The notes under the pieces were generated by a model, which was not told the origin of the DNA, ran no database searches, and worked only from the letters and a program-made list of their open reading frames with translations. From JBMYZL01 sp965661765 (GTDB taxonomy: Bacteria; Bacteroidota; Bacteroidia; Flavobacteriales_D; Sanyastnellaceae), in assembly GCA_965661765.1 (NCBI GenBank), contig CBFIFE010000070.1:1-10739 (forward strand): DNA of 10,739 nucleotides, in the 5' to 3' direction. The position numbers and the translations under genes are program-made. Below, piece by piece: positions 1-7,846 of this stretch. Numbering within the stretch: position 1 is the stretch's first letter; the number at the start of each line of letters is the position of its first letter.

Positions 1-2162
1 AGGCGAAGTTCTTCGTCCGAGTATACGTCATTGAATTCCTCAGTGACCGCTGTGAGGCTGTCGTCGTCGGACTCCTTGAAGAATTCGAACAACTCCTCGA
101 TGCTGTCCTCATCCAGTGTTTCGTCGATGATGTAGTCCAAATTCACCCGCGTGCCCGCCGCCACGATGCCTTCGATTTCTGCCAGCAACTCAGGAACGGA
201 CAGGCTGGTGCTGCGGGCCATGTCCTCGAGCTGCACTTTGCGGTCAATGTGTTGGATGATCTGCACCTTGGAGGAGGAACGACCAGAGGCAGAACGGACC
301 AACAAATCGTTGGCGCGCTCGATGCCCTCGTTCTCGACATGCCTGCGAATCAAGGCAAGGAAGGGCTCTCCAAACTTCTTCGCCTTGCCCGAACCCACCC
401 CTGTGATGCGGAGGAGTTCATCGGCTGTGATCGGGTAGTGAATGGCCATCTCATCGAGGGAGATGTCTTGGAAAATCACGTAAGGAGGTAGCCCCTCCTC
501 TTCGCTGACCTTCTTTCGCAACTCTACCAACATTTTCCGAAGCGCGCCATCCGAATCGCCACCTTGCCGTCCTCGGGTTTGGGACATGACGTCGCCCACG
601 TCCACATCCGAGAAATCGCGTTCCTCCACCAATTCCAGTGGTCCTGGATTTGACAAAAAGGCGCGCCCGGCGTCCGTCAATTTCAGAACGCCATAGGTCT
701 CGATGTCCTTTTTCAGCAAGCCCAGGACAATCAACTGGCGAATGACTCCATGCCAAAAACGCCCCGATTTTCCCGTCCCGCGCTTCCAAAATGAACTCGC
801 CGCACCGCGATAATCATCAATTTCCCGGTTGCTCTCCCCCATCAAAACGCCGACAATGAACGCCGACCGGAAATTCTCCTGATGCTCGTGAATGGCACTG
901 ACAATCAGATGGGCTTCCTCCTGCCCATCCCAATGTGGGCGGGGGTGGCGCATGTTGTCGCACATGTCCGCGCCAGGCCCCGTCAATTCATCGAATTCCT
1001 CGCCGAAATAATGCAAGAGGAACTTTCGCCGCGACATGCTGGTTTCGGCATACGCCATGACCTCCTGCAGCAATTGATTGCCAATCTCTTGCTCTGCAAT
1101 GGGCTTGCCCTGAAGGAATTTCTCCAGTTTCTCGATGTCCTTGTGGCTGTAAAAGGCAATGCAATGCCCCTCGCCGCCGTCCCGACCCGCGCGGCCAGTT
1201 TCTTGGTAATAGCTCTCCAAAGACTTGGGCATGTCGTAATGGATGACGTAGCGAACGTCCGGTTTGTCTATGCCCATGCCGAAGGCAATGGTCGCCACAA
1301 TCACATCCACATCTTGCATCAGAAATTCATCCTGAATCCGACTGCGTGCATTGGCATCCATGCCCGCATGGTAAGCCAAAGCCTTCACGCCATTCACCCG
1401 CAACACCTCCGCAATCTGCTCCACCTTCTTGCGGCTGAGACAGTACACAATGCCGCTTTTGCCCACATTTCGATGGGCGTGTTGCACGATTTGCTTCAGG
1501 GCATCCTTCTTCGCCCGGATCTCATAATAGAGGTTGGGTCGGTTGAATGACGCCTTGAAGGTCATGGCATCCTTCATCTCGAGATTCTTCTGAATGTCGC
1601 TTTGAACCTTCGGGGTGGCTGTGGCCGTCAAAGCGATGATCGGAATGTCTGCGATCTGCCGAATGATGTGACGAATTCGGCGGTATTCCGGACGAAAATC
1701 ATGCCCCCACTCGGAGATGCAATGGGCCTCGTCCACGGCCAAGAAGCTCAAGCGCACCGACTTCAAAAAATGGATGTTCTCCTCCTTTGTCAAGGACTCG
1801 GGTGCCACGTAGAGCAGTTTTGTTCGGCCAGTGGCGACATCCTCCTTGACCTGCGCAGCATCGGCACGCGTCAAGCTCGAGTTCAGGTAGTGCGCAATGC
1901 TGCGGTCTTCGTGATGTCCGCGGATCGCGTCCACCTGATTTTTCATCAGCGCAATCAGCGGAGACACCACCAATGCCGTCCCCTCCATCATCAATGCTGG
2001 CAATTGGTAACACATGGATTTGCCACCGCCGGTGGGCATGATCACAAATGCATCCTGAAGACGAAGCACACACTCCACGACAGCCTCTTGCTCGCCCTTG
2101 AACTCGTCAAATCCGAAAAAATGCCTGAGCGCCTCAGCAGGCGCCATTGCAGCAATGTCCAT
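1..2162 (-). CDS. recQ: ATP-dependent DNA helicase RecQ (3' end outside window)
   Basis: A 3'-5' superfamily 2 DNA helicase of recombination and replication-fork repair. The minus frame is open from ATG 2162 to the left edge (720 codons seen). Visible motifs are Walker A GGGKS (about residues 45-49), DEAH (144-147), TATAT (motif III), the motif V region AFGMGIDKP, and motif VI TGRAGRDGG (from 322). These are followed by a zinc/RQC region, an HRDC domain (about 565-640, with TGVGSGKAKKFGEP) and an acidic tail (DEDSIEELFEFFKES, about residues 680-695). That tail and length are typical of the roughly 730-residue Bacteroidota RecQ, so probably only about ten codons are missing. Three of the four zinc cysteines known from E. 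coli RecQ are absent: the first is Ser377, and the CxxCxxC segment reads ADMCDNM, leaving Cys401 only. The ATG at 2162 is the first in-frame Met. The frame stays open upstream, so a longer form from a rare start codon cannot be excluded. Divergent from kpsF. Confidence 0.95.
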   Translation of the reverse strand, partial: MDIAAMAPAEALRHFFGFDEFKGEQEAVVECVLRLQDAFVIMPTGGGKSMCYQLPALMMEGTALVVSPLIALMKNQVDAIRGHHEDRSIAHYLNSSLTRADAAQVKEDVATGRTKLLYVAPESLTKEENIHFLKSVRLSFLAVDEAHCISEWGHDFRPEYRRIRHIIRQIADIPIIALTATATPKVQSDIQKNLEMKDAMTFKASFNRPNLYYEIRAKKDALKQIVQHAHRNVGKSGIVYCLSRKKVEQIAEVLRVNGVKALAYHAGMDANARSRIQDEFLMQDVDVIVATIAFGMGIDKPDVRYVIHYDMPKSLESYYQETGRAGRDGGEGHCIAFYSHKDIEKLEKFLQGKPIAEQEIGNQLLQEVMAYAETSMSRRKFLLHYFGEEFDELTGPGADMCDNMRHPRPHWDGQEEAHLIVSAIHEHQENFRSAFIVGVLMGESNREIDDYRGAASSFWKRGTGKSGRFWHGVIRQLIVLGLLKKDIETYGVLKLTDAGRAFLSNPGPLELVEERDFSDVDVGDVMSQTRGRQGGDSDGALRKMLVELRKKVSEEEGLPPYVIFQDISLDEMAIHYPITADELLRITGVGSGKAKKFGEPFLALIRRHVENEGIERANDLLVRSASGRSSSKVQIIQHIDRKVQLEDMARSTSLSVPELLAEIEGIVAAGTRVNLDYIIDETLDEDSIEELFEFFKESDDDSLTAVTEEFNDVYSDEELR

Positions 2163-2178
2163 AGGTTTCTTACGTTTG
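2147..2178 (+). promoter_or_regulatory. candidate Bacteroidota sigma promoter for the isomerase gene
   Basis: TACGTTTG at 2171-2178 is an exact match to the Bacteroidota -7 box TAnnTTTG. A TTG at 2147-2149 lies 21 bases upstream, within the known spacing for the -33 element. It would give a 5' leader of about 85 bases before ATG 2270. The -33 element lies inside the first codons of divergent recQ and the -7 box just upstream of its ATG, so the two transcription units would overlap at their 5' ends. The match rests on six fixed bases, so chance is a real alternative. Confidence 0.35.
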
Positions 2179-2269
2179 CCCTCTGAACGAGAGGCGATGT
2201 TGGTGATGGCTTTCGCCGACACCTGAAGATACAACGAATGTCCCTCTGCAAGGCCCGAAATGTGAAAAC

Positions 2270-3265
2270 ATGTCAATGAAAATTTCAACAATGGACGTGC
2301 TCAATCGTGCAAAAAAAACCATCGCGCTTGAAAGTCAAGCCATTGCGAAGTGCGCCGATCGGCTCGACACGCAATTTGCCGAGTGGGTGGGGCGGATTCA
2401 CCAGGGCCGCGGGCGGTTGGTGGTGGCGGGGATAGGCAAGAGCGCGGACATCGGCCGGAAACTCGTTGCGACGTTCAACAGCACAGGGCAGCCCTCGGCA
2501 TTTCTTCACGCGGCCGATGCGCTGCATGGGGACCTGGGTTTGGTCCAAGAAGGAGACATTGTCATGTGCATCAGCAAAAGCGGAAATTCCCCCGAAATCA
2601 AGGTGCTCCTTCCTTTGCTCAAAAGCCTCGATGTGCCCATCATTGCGCTGACGGGCAACCGGGAGGGAACCCTCGCCACGATGGCTGATTTCATCCTCGA
2701 CGCTTCGGTGGACGAAGAAGCATGCCCCCACAACCTGGCGCCGACCACAAGCACCGCAGTGCAACTCGCCCTCGGCGATGCCTTGGCCATGTGCCTGATG
2801 GAGGTGCGGGGGTTCACGGTGCGGGATTTTGCCGCCTCTCATCCCGGCGGAGCGCTGGGCAAGCGGCTGTATACCCGGGTGGAGGATCTGTTGGATCCCG
2901 AGCGCCGGCCCACTGTGGGGCCAGAGGCGCCTTTGGCCGAGGTGGTGTTGTCGATGAGCGCAGGGCGTTATGGGGCGACGGTGGTCACGGAAATGCAGGG
3001 AGGCACCGGGAATGTGATCGGCATTGTGACCGATGGGGATCTGAGGCGGGCGTTGGAAACGGGGTTGGTTTCGGATTTGGCATCAGGCCAAACCGCTGCC
3101 CAACTCATGTCCCCATCCCCCCAAACCATTGCGCCCACCGCCCTGGCCGTTGAGGCCTTCCAGCGCATGGAGGCGGCTTCCATCACTTCCCTGGTGGTGG
3201 TGGATGGCGAACGGTATCTGGGCTTGGTTCATCTGCATGACATTTTGCGAGAAGGCATTTTTTGA
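2270..3265 (+). CDS. kdsD: KpsF/KdsD-type D-arabinose-5-phosphate isomerase
   Basis: Interconverts D-ribulose 5-phosphate and D-arabinose 5-phosphate, the first step toward Kdo for lipopolysaccharide; cytoplasmic. The 331 residues comprise an SIS sugar-phosphate isomerase domain (about 35-195) and two CBS domains (about 203-262 and 275-331). Residues aligning with the catalytic set of E. coli KdsD (K59, E111, E152, H193) are all present with a constant shift of two: Lys57 in GIGKS, Glu109 in SPEI, Glu150 in EEAC and His191 in SHPGGALG. The second CBS domain ends HLHDILREGIF, the usual family terminus. Three in-frame ATGs occur (2270, 2276, 2291). I kept 2270, but the shortest form beginning MDVLNRAKKTI also fits homologues. 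It is 107 bp from divergent recQ and followed by tatC. KpsF, KdsD and GutQ cannot be told apart by sequence alone. KdsD is chosen because no capsule or glucitol genes are adjacent. Confidence 0.9.
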   Translation: MSMKISTMDVLNRAKKTIALESQAIAKCADRLDTQFAEWVGRIHQGRGRLVVAGIGKSADIGRKLVATFNSTGQPSAFLHAADALHGDLGLVQEGDIVMCISKSGNSPEIKVLLPLLKSLDVPIIALTGNREGTLATMADFILDASVDEEACPHNLAPTTSTAVQLALGDALAMCLMEVRGFTVRDFAASHPGGALGKRLYTRVEDLLDPERRPTVGPEAPLAEVVLSMSAGRYGATVVTEMQGGTGNVIGIVTDGDLRRALETGLVSDLASGQTAAQLMSPSPQTIAPTALAVEAFQRMEAASITSLVVVDGERYLGLVHLHDILREGIF

Positions 3266-3297
3266 CAACTTCTGATGAGGGGGCGGATGGGCGGCAG

Positions 3298-3305
3298 TAC
3301 TTTTG
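3298..3305 (+). promoter_or_regulatory. candidate -7 box for tatC
   Basis: TACTTTTG matches the Bacteroidota -7 consensus TAnnTTTG exactly. It lies 41 bases before the ATG chosen for tatC and downstream of the longest possible tatC start at 3275, so it also argues against that longer start. No TTG is found at the expected 19-21 base spacing, which weakens the call. Confidence 0.3.
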
Positions 3306-3346
3306 GCGCTGGATTCACCCTGCGTTCTTCCGACCGACGCGACGAC

Positions 3347-4174
3347 ATGCCACTTGATCAACCCCAAGACGCCCCGGACCGAGACAAGGAAATGGGCTTC
3401 CTCGACCACCTCGAGGAGCTTCGCCGGCGGCTGTTCTATGCCGTGGGCGCCATTGTTGTGACCGGCGGCCTGTTGTTTGTGAACAAGGACTGGTTGTTTG
3501 ACACGGTTTTGTTCGGGCCGCGCCGGCCGGACTTCTGGACCTTCCAGATGTTGTGCGCCCTGTCCGAGACCCTGCAATTGGGCGAGGCCCTTTGCGTCAC
3601 GGAAATCAACTACGAACTCATCAACACCACCATGCTCGGGAACTTCACCACCCACATATTGGTGAGTTTCATCGGCGGTGTGATTTTGTCCTTCCCCCTG
3701 CTCACCCAGCAAGTCTGGGGCTTTGTTCGCCCCGCCCTCAAACCCGTCGAAGTCAAGGCTGCCCGCGGCATCGGCGCTGCGACGACGCTGTTGTTTTTTC
3801 TCGGGGTCGGGTTTGGCTACTTCATCATCTCCCCCATGTCCCTGCAGTTCCTCGGCAACTACGAACTGTCGGATGTGGCCGCCCGCATCGGCGTGATGTC
3901 CTACATGAAAACCATCGCCTCCATCACCCTTGCGTCAGGCCTGATTTTTCAACTGCCGGTCATCGTGTATTTCCTCAGCAAGGCCGGCTTGGTCACCCCT
4001 GATTTGTTGAAGTCCTACCGCCGGCATGCCCTCGTCGGCATCTTGGTCGTCTCGGCGATCATCACTCCCCCCGACCTGACCAGTCAGATTTTGGTCTCGC
4101 TTCCCGTCCTGGTGCTGTATGAAATCGGCATTGTCATCTCGCGGCGGGTGACCCGACGCATGGCAAAAGTGTAA
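3347..4174 (+). CDS. tatC: Sec-independent protein translocase TatC
   Basis: Integral inner-membrane core of the twin-arginine translocon; it recognises the RR signal peptide of folded cargo. From ATG 3347 the protein has 275 residues. The conserved cytoplasmic N-terminus MGFLDHLEELRRRL (16-29) is followed by six hydrophobic segments at about 30-45, 104-122, 146-163, 188-211, 227-240 and 246-266. The family signature region GVGFGYFIISPMSLQFL is at 153-169. A long first periplasmic loop containing LSETLQLG is typical of Bacteroidota TatC. The frame extends upstream to an ATG at 3275, but that extension (MRGRMGGSTFGAG...) resembles no TatC N-terminus and would precede the candidate -7 box. The gene is 81 bp after the isomerase and 30 bp before the DUF5686 gene, so co-transcription with the latter is likely. 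No tatA/B is in the window. Confidence 0.95.
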   Translation: MPLDQPQDAPDRDKEMGFLDHLEELRRRLFYAVGAIVVTGGLLFVNKDWLFDTVLFGPRRPDFWTFQMLCALSETLQLGEALCVTEINYELINTTMLGNFTTHILVSFIGGVILSFPLLTQQVWGFVRPALKPVEVKAARGIGAATTLLFFLGVGFGYFIISPMSLQFLGNYELSDVAARIGVMSYMKTIASITLASGLIFQLPVIVYFLSKAGLVTPDLLKSYRRHALVGILVVSAIITPPDLTSQILVSLPVLVLYEIGIVISRRVTRRMAKV

Positions 4175-4204
4175 CAGATGAGCCGCCGATTGCGTCTGGA
4201 AGAG

Positions 4205-6646
4205 ATGAAAAAGAAACGCTGGTGGGTGTTGTGCGTTTTGGTTTGGGCCACCTCGGCTGGCGCCTCGGGCCAAACCCGCGTCCACGGCCGCGTCTTCGAC
4301 GGGGCCACCGGCGACCCGCTTCCCTACGTCAACATTGCCTTTTCTGCATCGGGCAACGGCACCACCTCGCGCGTCGATGGCACCTATGACCTCTCCACAG
4401 ATGGCCGGCCCGGACAGCTCCAAGTGAGCTTCATCGGCTACGCCTCGCAGTCCATCGACATCAACCGCGGCATCACCACCCGGCTCGACATCGCCCTCGA
4501 ACCGCGGGAAATCCTGCTCAGCGCAGCGGAAGTCCGCCCGGACAAAGACGCCGAGAATCCTGCCGTCCCGCTCTTCAAACGCATTCGCGATGCCAAACCC
4601 CGCAACGACCCCGCGGGCGTGCCCGCCAGCCGGGCAGAAGCATGGACCCGCATCGAGCTCGACATCAACGACATCAGTGAAGCCCAAGCCGGTCGCTGGT
4701 ACTGGGGGCCCTTCGGTTTTGTCTTCGACTACATGGATTCCACAGAAGCGCGGCCAGCCTTGCCCCTGCTCATCGGCGAATCCATCAGCACCATCCACAC
4801 CAGCTCCAGCCCTCGCCGGCGGCAAGAAACCATCCACAACGCCCAGCTCTCCGGCCTCGGCGAATCCGACAACCCCGCCGAACTCAACAGCCGATTCCCG
4901 GCCATCAACCTCTACGAAAACCGAATGCTCATCCTCGATCGGGCATTCACCTCGCCACTGCATGACAACGGCGACTTGCACTACCGCTACTACATCCTCG
5001 ACACCGTCCCCAAGGCCGATCGTCCCTGTTTTCACTTTGCCTTCGTGCCGCGTCGGCGGGGAGAGCTGACCTTCGAAGGCGAGATGTGGATCGACACCTT
5101 GAGCTTGGGCTTGGCTGCGGTTGAGGCCAAAATCAGTGAGGGCGCGAACGTCAATTTCGTCCGCGGCATGACCTTCGAACAGGAGTACGTTCATCTCGAC
5201 TCGGTTTGGCTCCCCGCCGCCGAACGCATGTTGATGGACTTCAGCTTCACCGAGAGTTCCCTCGGCGCCTACCTCCGGAGGAACATCACGTTCACGGACC
5301 ACGAACTGGCTGAGGCTTGGCCCGACAGCGTTTGGGTGCCTGGCCGCTCGGTCATCTACCCCCAAACCAACGGCGTGGACAACTTCGGCGCACTTCGGCC
5401 ATCTCCCCTGCTGTCGCGGGAGGCGGGCATCTACCAAATGGTTGACAGTGTCACGAACATGCCCTCCTGGCAATTCCTCAAGGGCGCGGGTTATTTCCTC
5501 GGCACGGGATACGTCCTGGCGGGGCCCTTGGAAATCGGGGCCTGGTGGTCGGCCTACTCCACAAACCCGATTGAGGGCAATCGCTACCGCATGGACATCC
5601 GCACCTCCAATGCCTTCAGCACGCGCTGGATGCCTCGGATTTACGCGGCTTATGGCGACCTCGACGGTCGCTGGAAGGCCGGCGCGGACCTCCGCTTCAT
5701 TCAGCGCCGCACACCGCGCACCGAATGGTCGGCGACTTGGCAGCGCGACCTGGAGCAGTTCGGGATGGGGGGAATGCTCGGGCAAGGGGAGCTTCTGACG
5801 AGTGCCATTCGCACGAATGCCGCCAGCAACCTCGCAGAGGTCGCCCGCATTGAAGCGAACTTGTTGCATGAATTTGGCAACGGCTTCACCCTCTTTGTGG
5901 AGGGGCGCCACCGCCGGGTCTCTCCCCGTGGGGAATTGGCCTTTCTCGACCCTGCCACGGGCCTCCCCCTTTCCGAACTCACCACCGCGGAAGCCACGCT
6001 CTCCCTTCGCTGGGCGCGTGGCGAACGATTTGTGGGTGGTCAATTCGACCGCGTCTCCCTCGGCACCGAATGGCCTGTCTTCACCGCGACCGTCACGAAG
6101 GCCATCCCCGACTTCGCAGGCAGTGCCTACAATTACACCCGAATGTCCTTGGCGGCGGACGACAAAATCCGCATGGGCATCCTCGGCCGAATCGAGTGGT
6201 TTGCCGAAGGCGGCCTCTACACTGGCACGGCCCCCTTCCCCTTTCTCGAGGTGGTGCCTGCTGTCGGCACTTTTTTGTACAGTCAAGAGGATTTCAACCT
6301 CCTCAATTTCTACGAGCGCATCGCCGATCGTTGGGTGCGGGGATCGGCGGAATGGCATGCGGAGGGTTTGGTCTTCAACCACCTGCCATTGATGCGGCAG
6401 CTCAAACTCCGGGAGGTCATCGGGGCCAAAGCCGTGGCGGGCTCTGCCTCCACGCGGCACGAAGCCCTGATGGCCCTGCCATCCGAAAACACGCAATGGC
6501 TCTCCGATCCCTACGTTGAACTGAATGTCGGCATTGAAAACATCCTCAGCGTCCTCCGAATTGACTACGTTCTGCGCCTCGACAATCCCGCCGACCCGGA
6601 GCGGGAAACTTTTGGCTGGCGCGTGGGATTCTCGGTGGAGCTCTAA
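4205..6646 (+). CDS. DUF5686 / carboxypeptidase-regulatory-like outer-membrane protein
   Basis: An 813-residue protein with a signal peptide (MKKKRWWVLCVLVWATSAGASGQ, cleavage near residue 20-23), then a CarboxypepD_reg-like beta-sandwich (about 24-105, with GRVFDGATGDPLPYVNI and VSFIGY). The long remainder matches the Bacteroidota-specific DUF5686 family. The C-terminal third is rich in alternating aromatic/polar stretches and ends FGWRVGFSVEL, a terminal aromatic/hydrophobic strand as in outer-membrane beta-barrels; a barrel is therefore inferred. The function of DUF5686 is not known to me. The N-terminal domain is shared with SusC/TonB-linked receptors, but no TonB plug is seen. An in-frame ATG at 4178 lies 4 bp after tatC but would place a charged extension before the signal peptide, so 4205 is preferred. 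The gene is followed after 5 bp by repeat array 1. Confidence 0.85.
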   Translation: MKKKRWWVLCVLVWATSAGASGQTRVHGRVFDGATGDPLPYVNIAFSASGNGTTSRVDGTYDLSTDGRPGQLQVSFIGYASQSIDINRGITTRLDIALEPREILLSAAEVRPDKDAENPAVPLFKRIRDAKPRNDPAGVPASRAEAWTRIELDINDISEAQAGRWYWGPFGFVFDYMDSTEARPALPLLIGESISTIHTSSSPRRRQETIHNAQLSGLGESDNPAELNSRFPAINLYENRMLILDRAFTSPLHDNGDLHYRYYILDTVPKADRPCFHFAFVPRRRGELTFEGEMWIDTLSLGLAAVEAKISEGANVNFVRGMTFEQEYVHLDSVWLPAAERMLMDFSFTESSLGAYLRRNITFTDHELAEAWPDSVWVPGRSVIYPQTNGVDNFGALRPSPLLSREAGIYQMVDSVTNMPSWQFLKGAGYFLGTGYVLAGPLEIGAWWSAYSTNPIEGNRYRMDIRTSNAFSTRWMPRIYAAYGDLDGRWKAGADLRFIQRRTPRTEWSATWQRDLEQFGMGGMLGQGELLTSAIRTNAASNLAEVARIEANLLHEFGNGFTLFVEGRHRRVSPRGELAFLDPATGLPLSELTTAEATLSLRWARGERFVGGQFDRVSLGTEWPVFTATVTKAIPDFAGSAYNYTRMSLAADDKIRMGILGRIEWFAEGGLYTGTAPFPFLEVVPAVGTFLYSQEDFNLLNFYERIADRWVRGSAEWHAEGLVFNHLPLMRQLKLREVIGAKAVAGSASTRHEALMALPSENTQWLSDPYVELNVGIENILSVLRIDYVLRLDNPADPERETFGWRVGFSVEL

Positions 6647-6651
6647 CGAAT

Positions 6652-6747
6652 GACCAGGGGGACTAGGGGGACTAGGGGGACTAGGGGGACTAGGGGGACT
6701 AGGGGACTAGGGTGACTAGGGGACTAGGGTGACTAGGGGGCTAGGGG
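6652..6747 (+). repeat. 9-bp tandem repeat array 1, downstream of the DUF5686 gene
   Basis: It opens with GACCAGGGG (6652), then five perfect copies of GACTAGGGG (6661-6705). Units of 8 and 9 bases follow, alternating GACTAGGG and TGACTAGGG, ending with GGCTAGGGG (6739-6747). There are about eleven units. The G-rich strand is the coding strand. Runs of 3-5 G separated by ACTA or TGACTA fit the usual G-quadruplex pattern. It begins 5 bases after the TAA of the DUF5686 gene and ends 33 bases before the YkgJ start. In the frame of the upstream gene it contains no stop codon, unlike arrays 2 and 3. Confidence 0.95.
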
Positions 6748-6780
6748 TGATTTTGGGTGATGTTGCCGAAATTTGAGGTC

Positions 6781-7308
6781 ATGAGTCAGGGACAAGAGCA
6801 CCCAGAGTTGAAGTGGGCCAAGGAGAACCGGAAGGCGATACGAAAGCATTTCTCCGGCTTGAAGCGTCGGACGACGAAGAGCAGCCAGGGACGTGCGCTT
6901 GATGCGGCGTTTCACGAACAACATGATGCGGAATTTCGCAAGCGCGATTGCCTGACTTGCGCCAATTGCTGCCGGACGACGAGCCCAATATTCCGGGATC
7001 GGGACATTGATCGTTTGGCCAAACACCTCCGAATGCGACCCTCCGATTTGATTGAGGCACATTTGCAGCTTGACGACGAGGGAGACTATGTATTGCGGGT
7101 AGCGCCCTGTCCGTTTTTGGATTTGGCAGACAACAAATGCTCCGTTTACGAGCACCGCCCGGCAGCGTGCCGAGAATACCCGCACACGAACCGAAAAAAT
7201 ATGGCAGGGATTCTCGATCTCACGGAACGGAACACGCGGGTGTGCCCGGCGGTGGCATCTATGGTCAGGGGGATGATGGGAACGACAGAACCAAGGAGAC
7301 CAGGGTGA
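6781..7308 (+). CDS. YkgJ-family cysteine cluster protein
   Basis: A 175-residue soluble protein of the YkgJ / CxxCxxCC family (zinc- or iron-chelating cluster domain). Eight cysteines are visible: CLTCANCC (57, 60, 63, 64), CPFL (110), CSVYEHRPAACREYP (120, 130) and CPA (155). The stretch TTSPIFRDRDIDRLAKHLRM is strongly conserved in flavobacterial members. The metal-binding role is a family inference; the substrate is unknown. ATG 6781 is chosen because homologues begin with a short charged helix similar to the region after it. An ATG at 6760 and a GTG at 6757 sit against the repeat array and add only seven or eight residues. The C-terminus (TTEPRRPG) is encoded by degenerate units of repeat array 2, and the TGA stop lies within a repeat unit. 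TGATTTTG at 6748-6755 is one mismatch from a -7 box but has no -33 partner. Confidence 0.88.
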   Translation: MSQGQEHPELKWAKENRKAIRKHFSGLKRRTTKSSQGRALDAAFHEQHDAEFRKRDCLTCANCCRTTSPIFRDRDIDRLAKHLRMRPSDLIEAHLQLDDEGDYVLRVAPCPFLDLADNKCSVYEHRPAACREYPHTNRKNMAGILDLTERNTRVCPAVASMVRGMMGTTEPRRPG

Positions 7309-7341
7309 CGAGGGTGACTAGGGTGACTAGGGTGACTAGGG
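7294..7341 (+). repeat. 9-bp tandem repeat array 2, overlapping the YkgJ gene end
   Basis: One degenerate unit (7294-7302) is followed by GGGTGACGA and three perfect GGGTGACTA units (7303-7338), closing with GGG. Then comes AACTGGG to 7348. The array starts inside the last codons of the YkgJ gene and provides its TGA (7306-7308). Because the period is nine, TGA recurs in the same frame at 7315, 7324 and 7333. The G-rich strand is the coding strand. The 130 bases after it, up to the next gene, show no convincing promoter or terminator. Confidence 0.95.
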
Positions 7342-7477
7342 AACTGGGTAGAGAATGTTGATTTTCAGTTGATTACACGTTTGTTGGAATGCCCGATAGA
7401 AGGGCGGTTTGGGGCGGCGGAAAGACGTATAATCTTCAGGAAATCAGTACGTTGCGTGCTATCTTGAAAAGAAAAAG

Positions 7478-7846
7478 ATGTACCACGAGAAGTTGATTGC
7501 GTATCAGGAGGGTTTGGCGCTGGCCGTGTTGTTGGGTGAGCGGAGCGATGCGCAGGTGAGGACGAATTACGCCATCAAAGACCAAATCAACCGCGCCTCC
7601 CTTTCCATTCCCCTCAACATCGCCGAGGGATCGGCCCGGAGTTCGAGGCGCGATCGCGCTCATTTCTACGTCATCGCTCGGGCATCCGCAGCGGAATGCG
7701 CCGCCTTGGTCGATGTCATGCACAAGCGCAAATTCATCGACGCCACCGAATTCGCTGCGCTGAAAACCAAATGCAACCAGGTCTCCACCTTGCTGTACAA
7801 GATGATCCAATCGACCCGGGCCCAAATCAACAAGGAACCAGGGTGA
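7478..7846 (+). CDS. four helix bundle protein (23S rRNA IVS / Avd-like family)
   Basis: A 122-residue, mostly helical protein recognised by HEKLIAYQEGLALA at the start and SIPLNIAEGSARSS at 43-56. These are the hallmarks of the four-helix-bundle family that includes proteins encoded by 23S rRNA intervening sequences and the Avd accessory protein of diversity-generating retroelements. The molecular role of stand-alone members is unclear; nucleic-acid binding is often suggested for Avd. Neither rRNA nor a reverse transcriptase is in this window. ATG 7478 gives the usual N-terminus; the region before it (AAAAGAAAAAG) is A-rich. The last codons (NKEPG) and the TGA stop lie within repeat array 3, while array 2 lies 130 bp upstream, so the gene sits between two copies of the same repeat family. 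Convergent with queE. Confidence 0.85.
   Translation: MYHEKLIAYQEGLALAVLLGERSDAQVRTNYAIKDQINRASLSIPLNIAEGSARSSRRDRAHFYVIARASAAECAALVDVMHKRKFIDATEFAALKTKCNQVSTLLYKMIQSTRAQINKEPG

Noticed and set aside
882..2186. Plus-strand open frames of 222 and 194 codons opposite recQ.
   Set aside because: The minus frame carries every RecQ helicase motif without interruption; these are antisense artefacts.
2180..2194. Hairpin CCTCT-GAACG-AGAGG just after the candidate isomerase -7 box.
   Set aside because: A five-base stem is too short to support a regulatory call, and it also encodes recQ-upstream sequence on the other strand.
3935..6496. 853-codon open frame antisense to tatC and the DUF5686 gene.
   Set aside because: No recognisable domain. 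It arises from GC-rich third positions of the real plus-strand genes, both of which have clear family matches and signal or membrane features.
7137..7361. Small open frame translating the array as a TRV repeat peptide; similar VTK and LGH repeat peptides arise from array 3.
   Set aside because: It overlaps the YkgJ gene in another frame. The peptide repeat is a trivial consequence of a 9-bp DNA repeat, with no start signal or domain.
7376..7383. CACGTTTG before the four-helix-bundle gene as a -7 box.
   Set aside because: One mismatch in the invariant TA and the nearest upstream TTG is only 15 bases away, so the promoter architecture does not fit.
7389..7406. GCCC...GGGC hairpin after array 2 as a terminator.
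   Set aside because: Four-base stem, seven-base loop and no U-tract.
7478..7846. Diversity-generating retroelement, because the small protein resembles Avd.
   Set aside because: No reverse transcriptase, template repeat or variable repeat is present; the family also has many stand-alone members.
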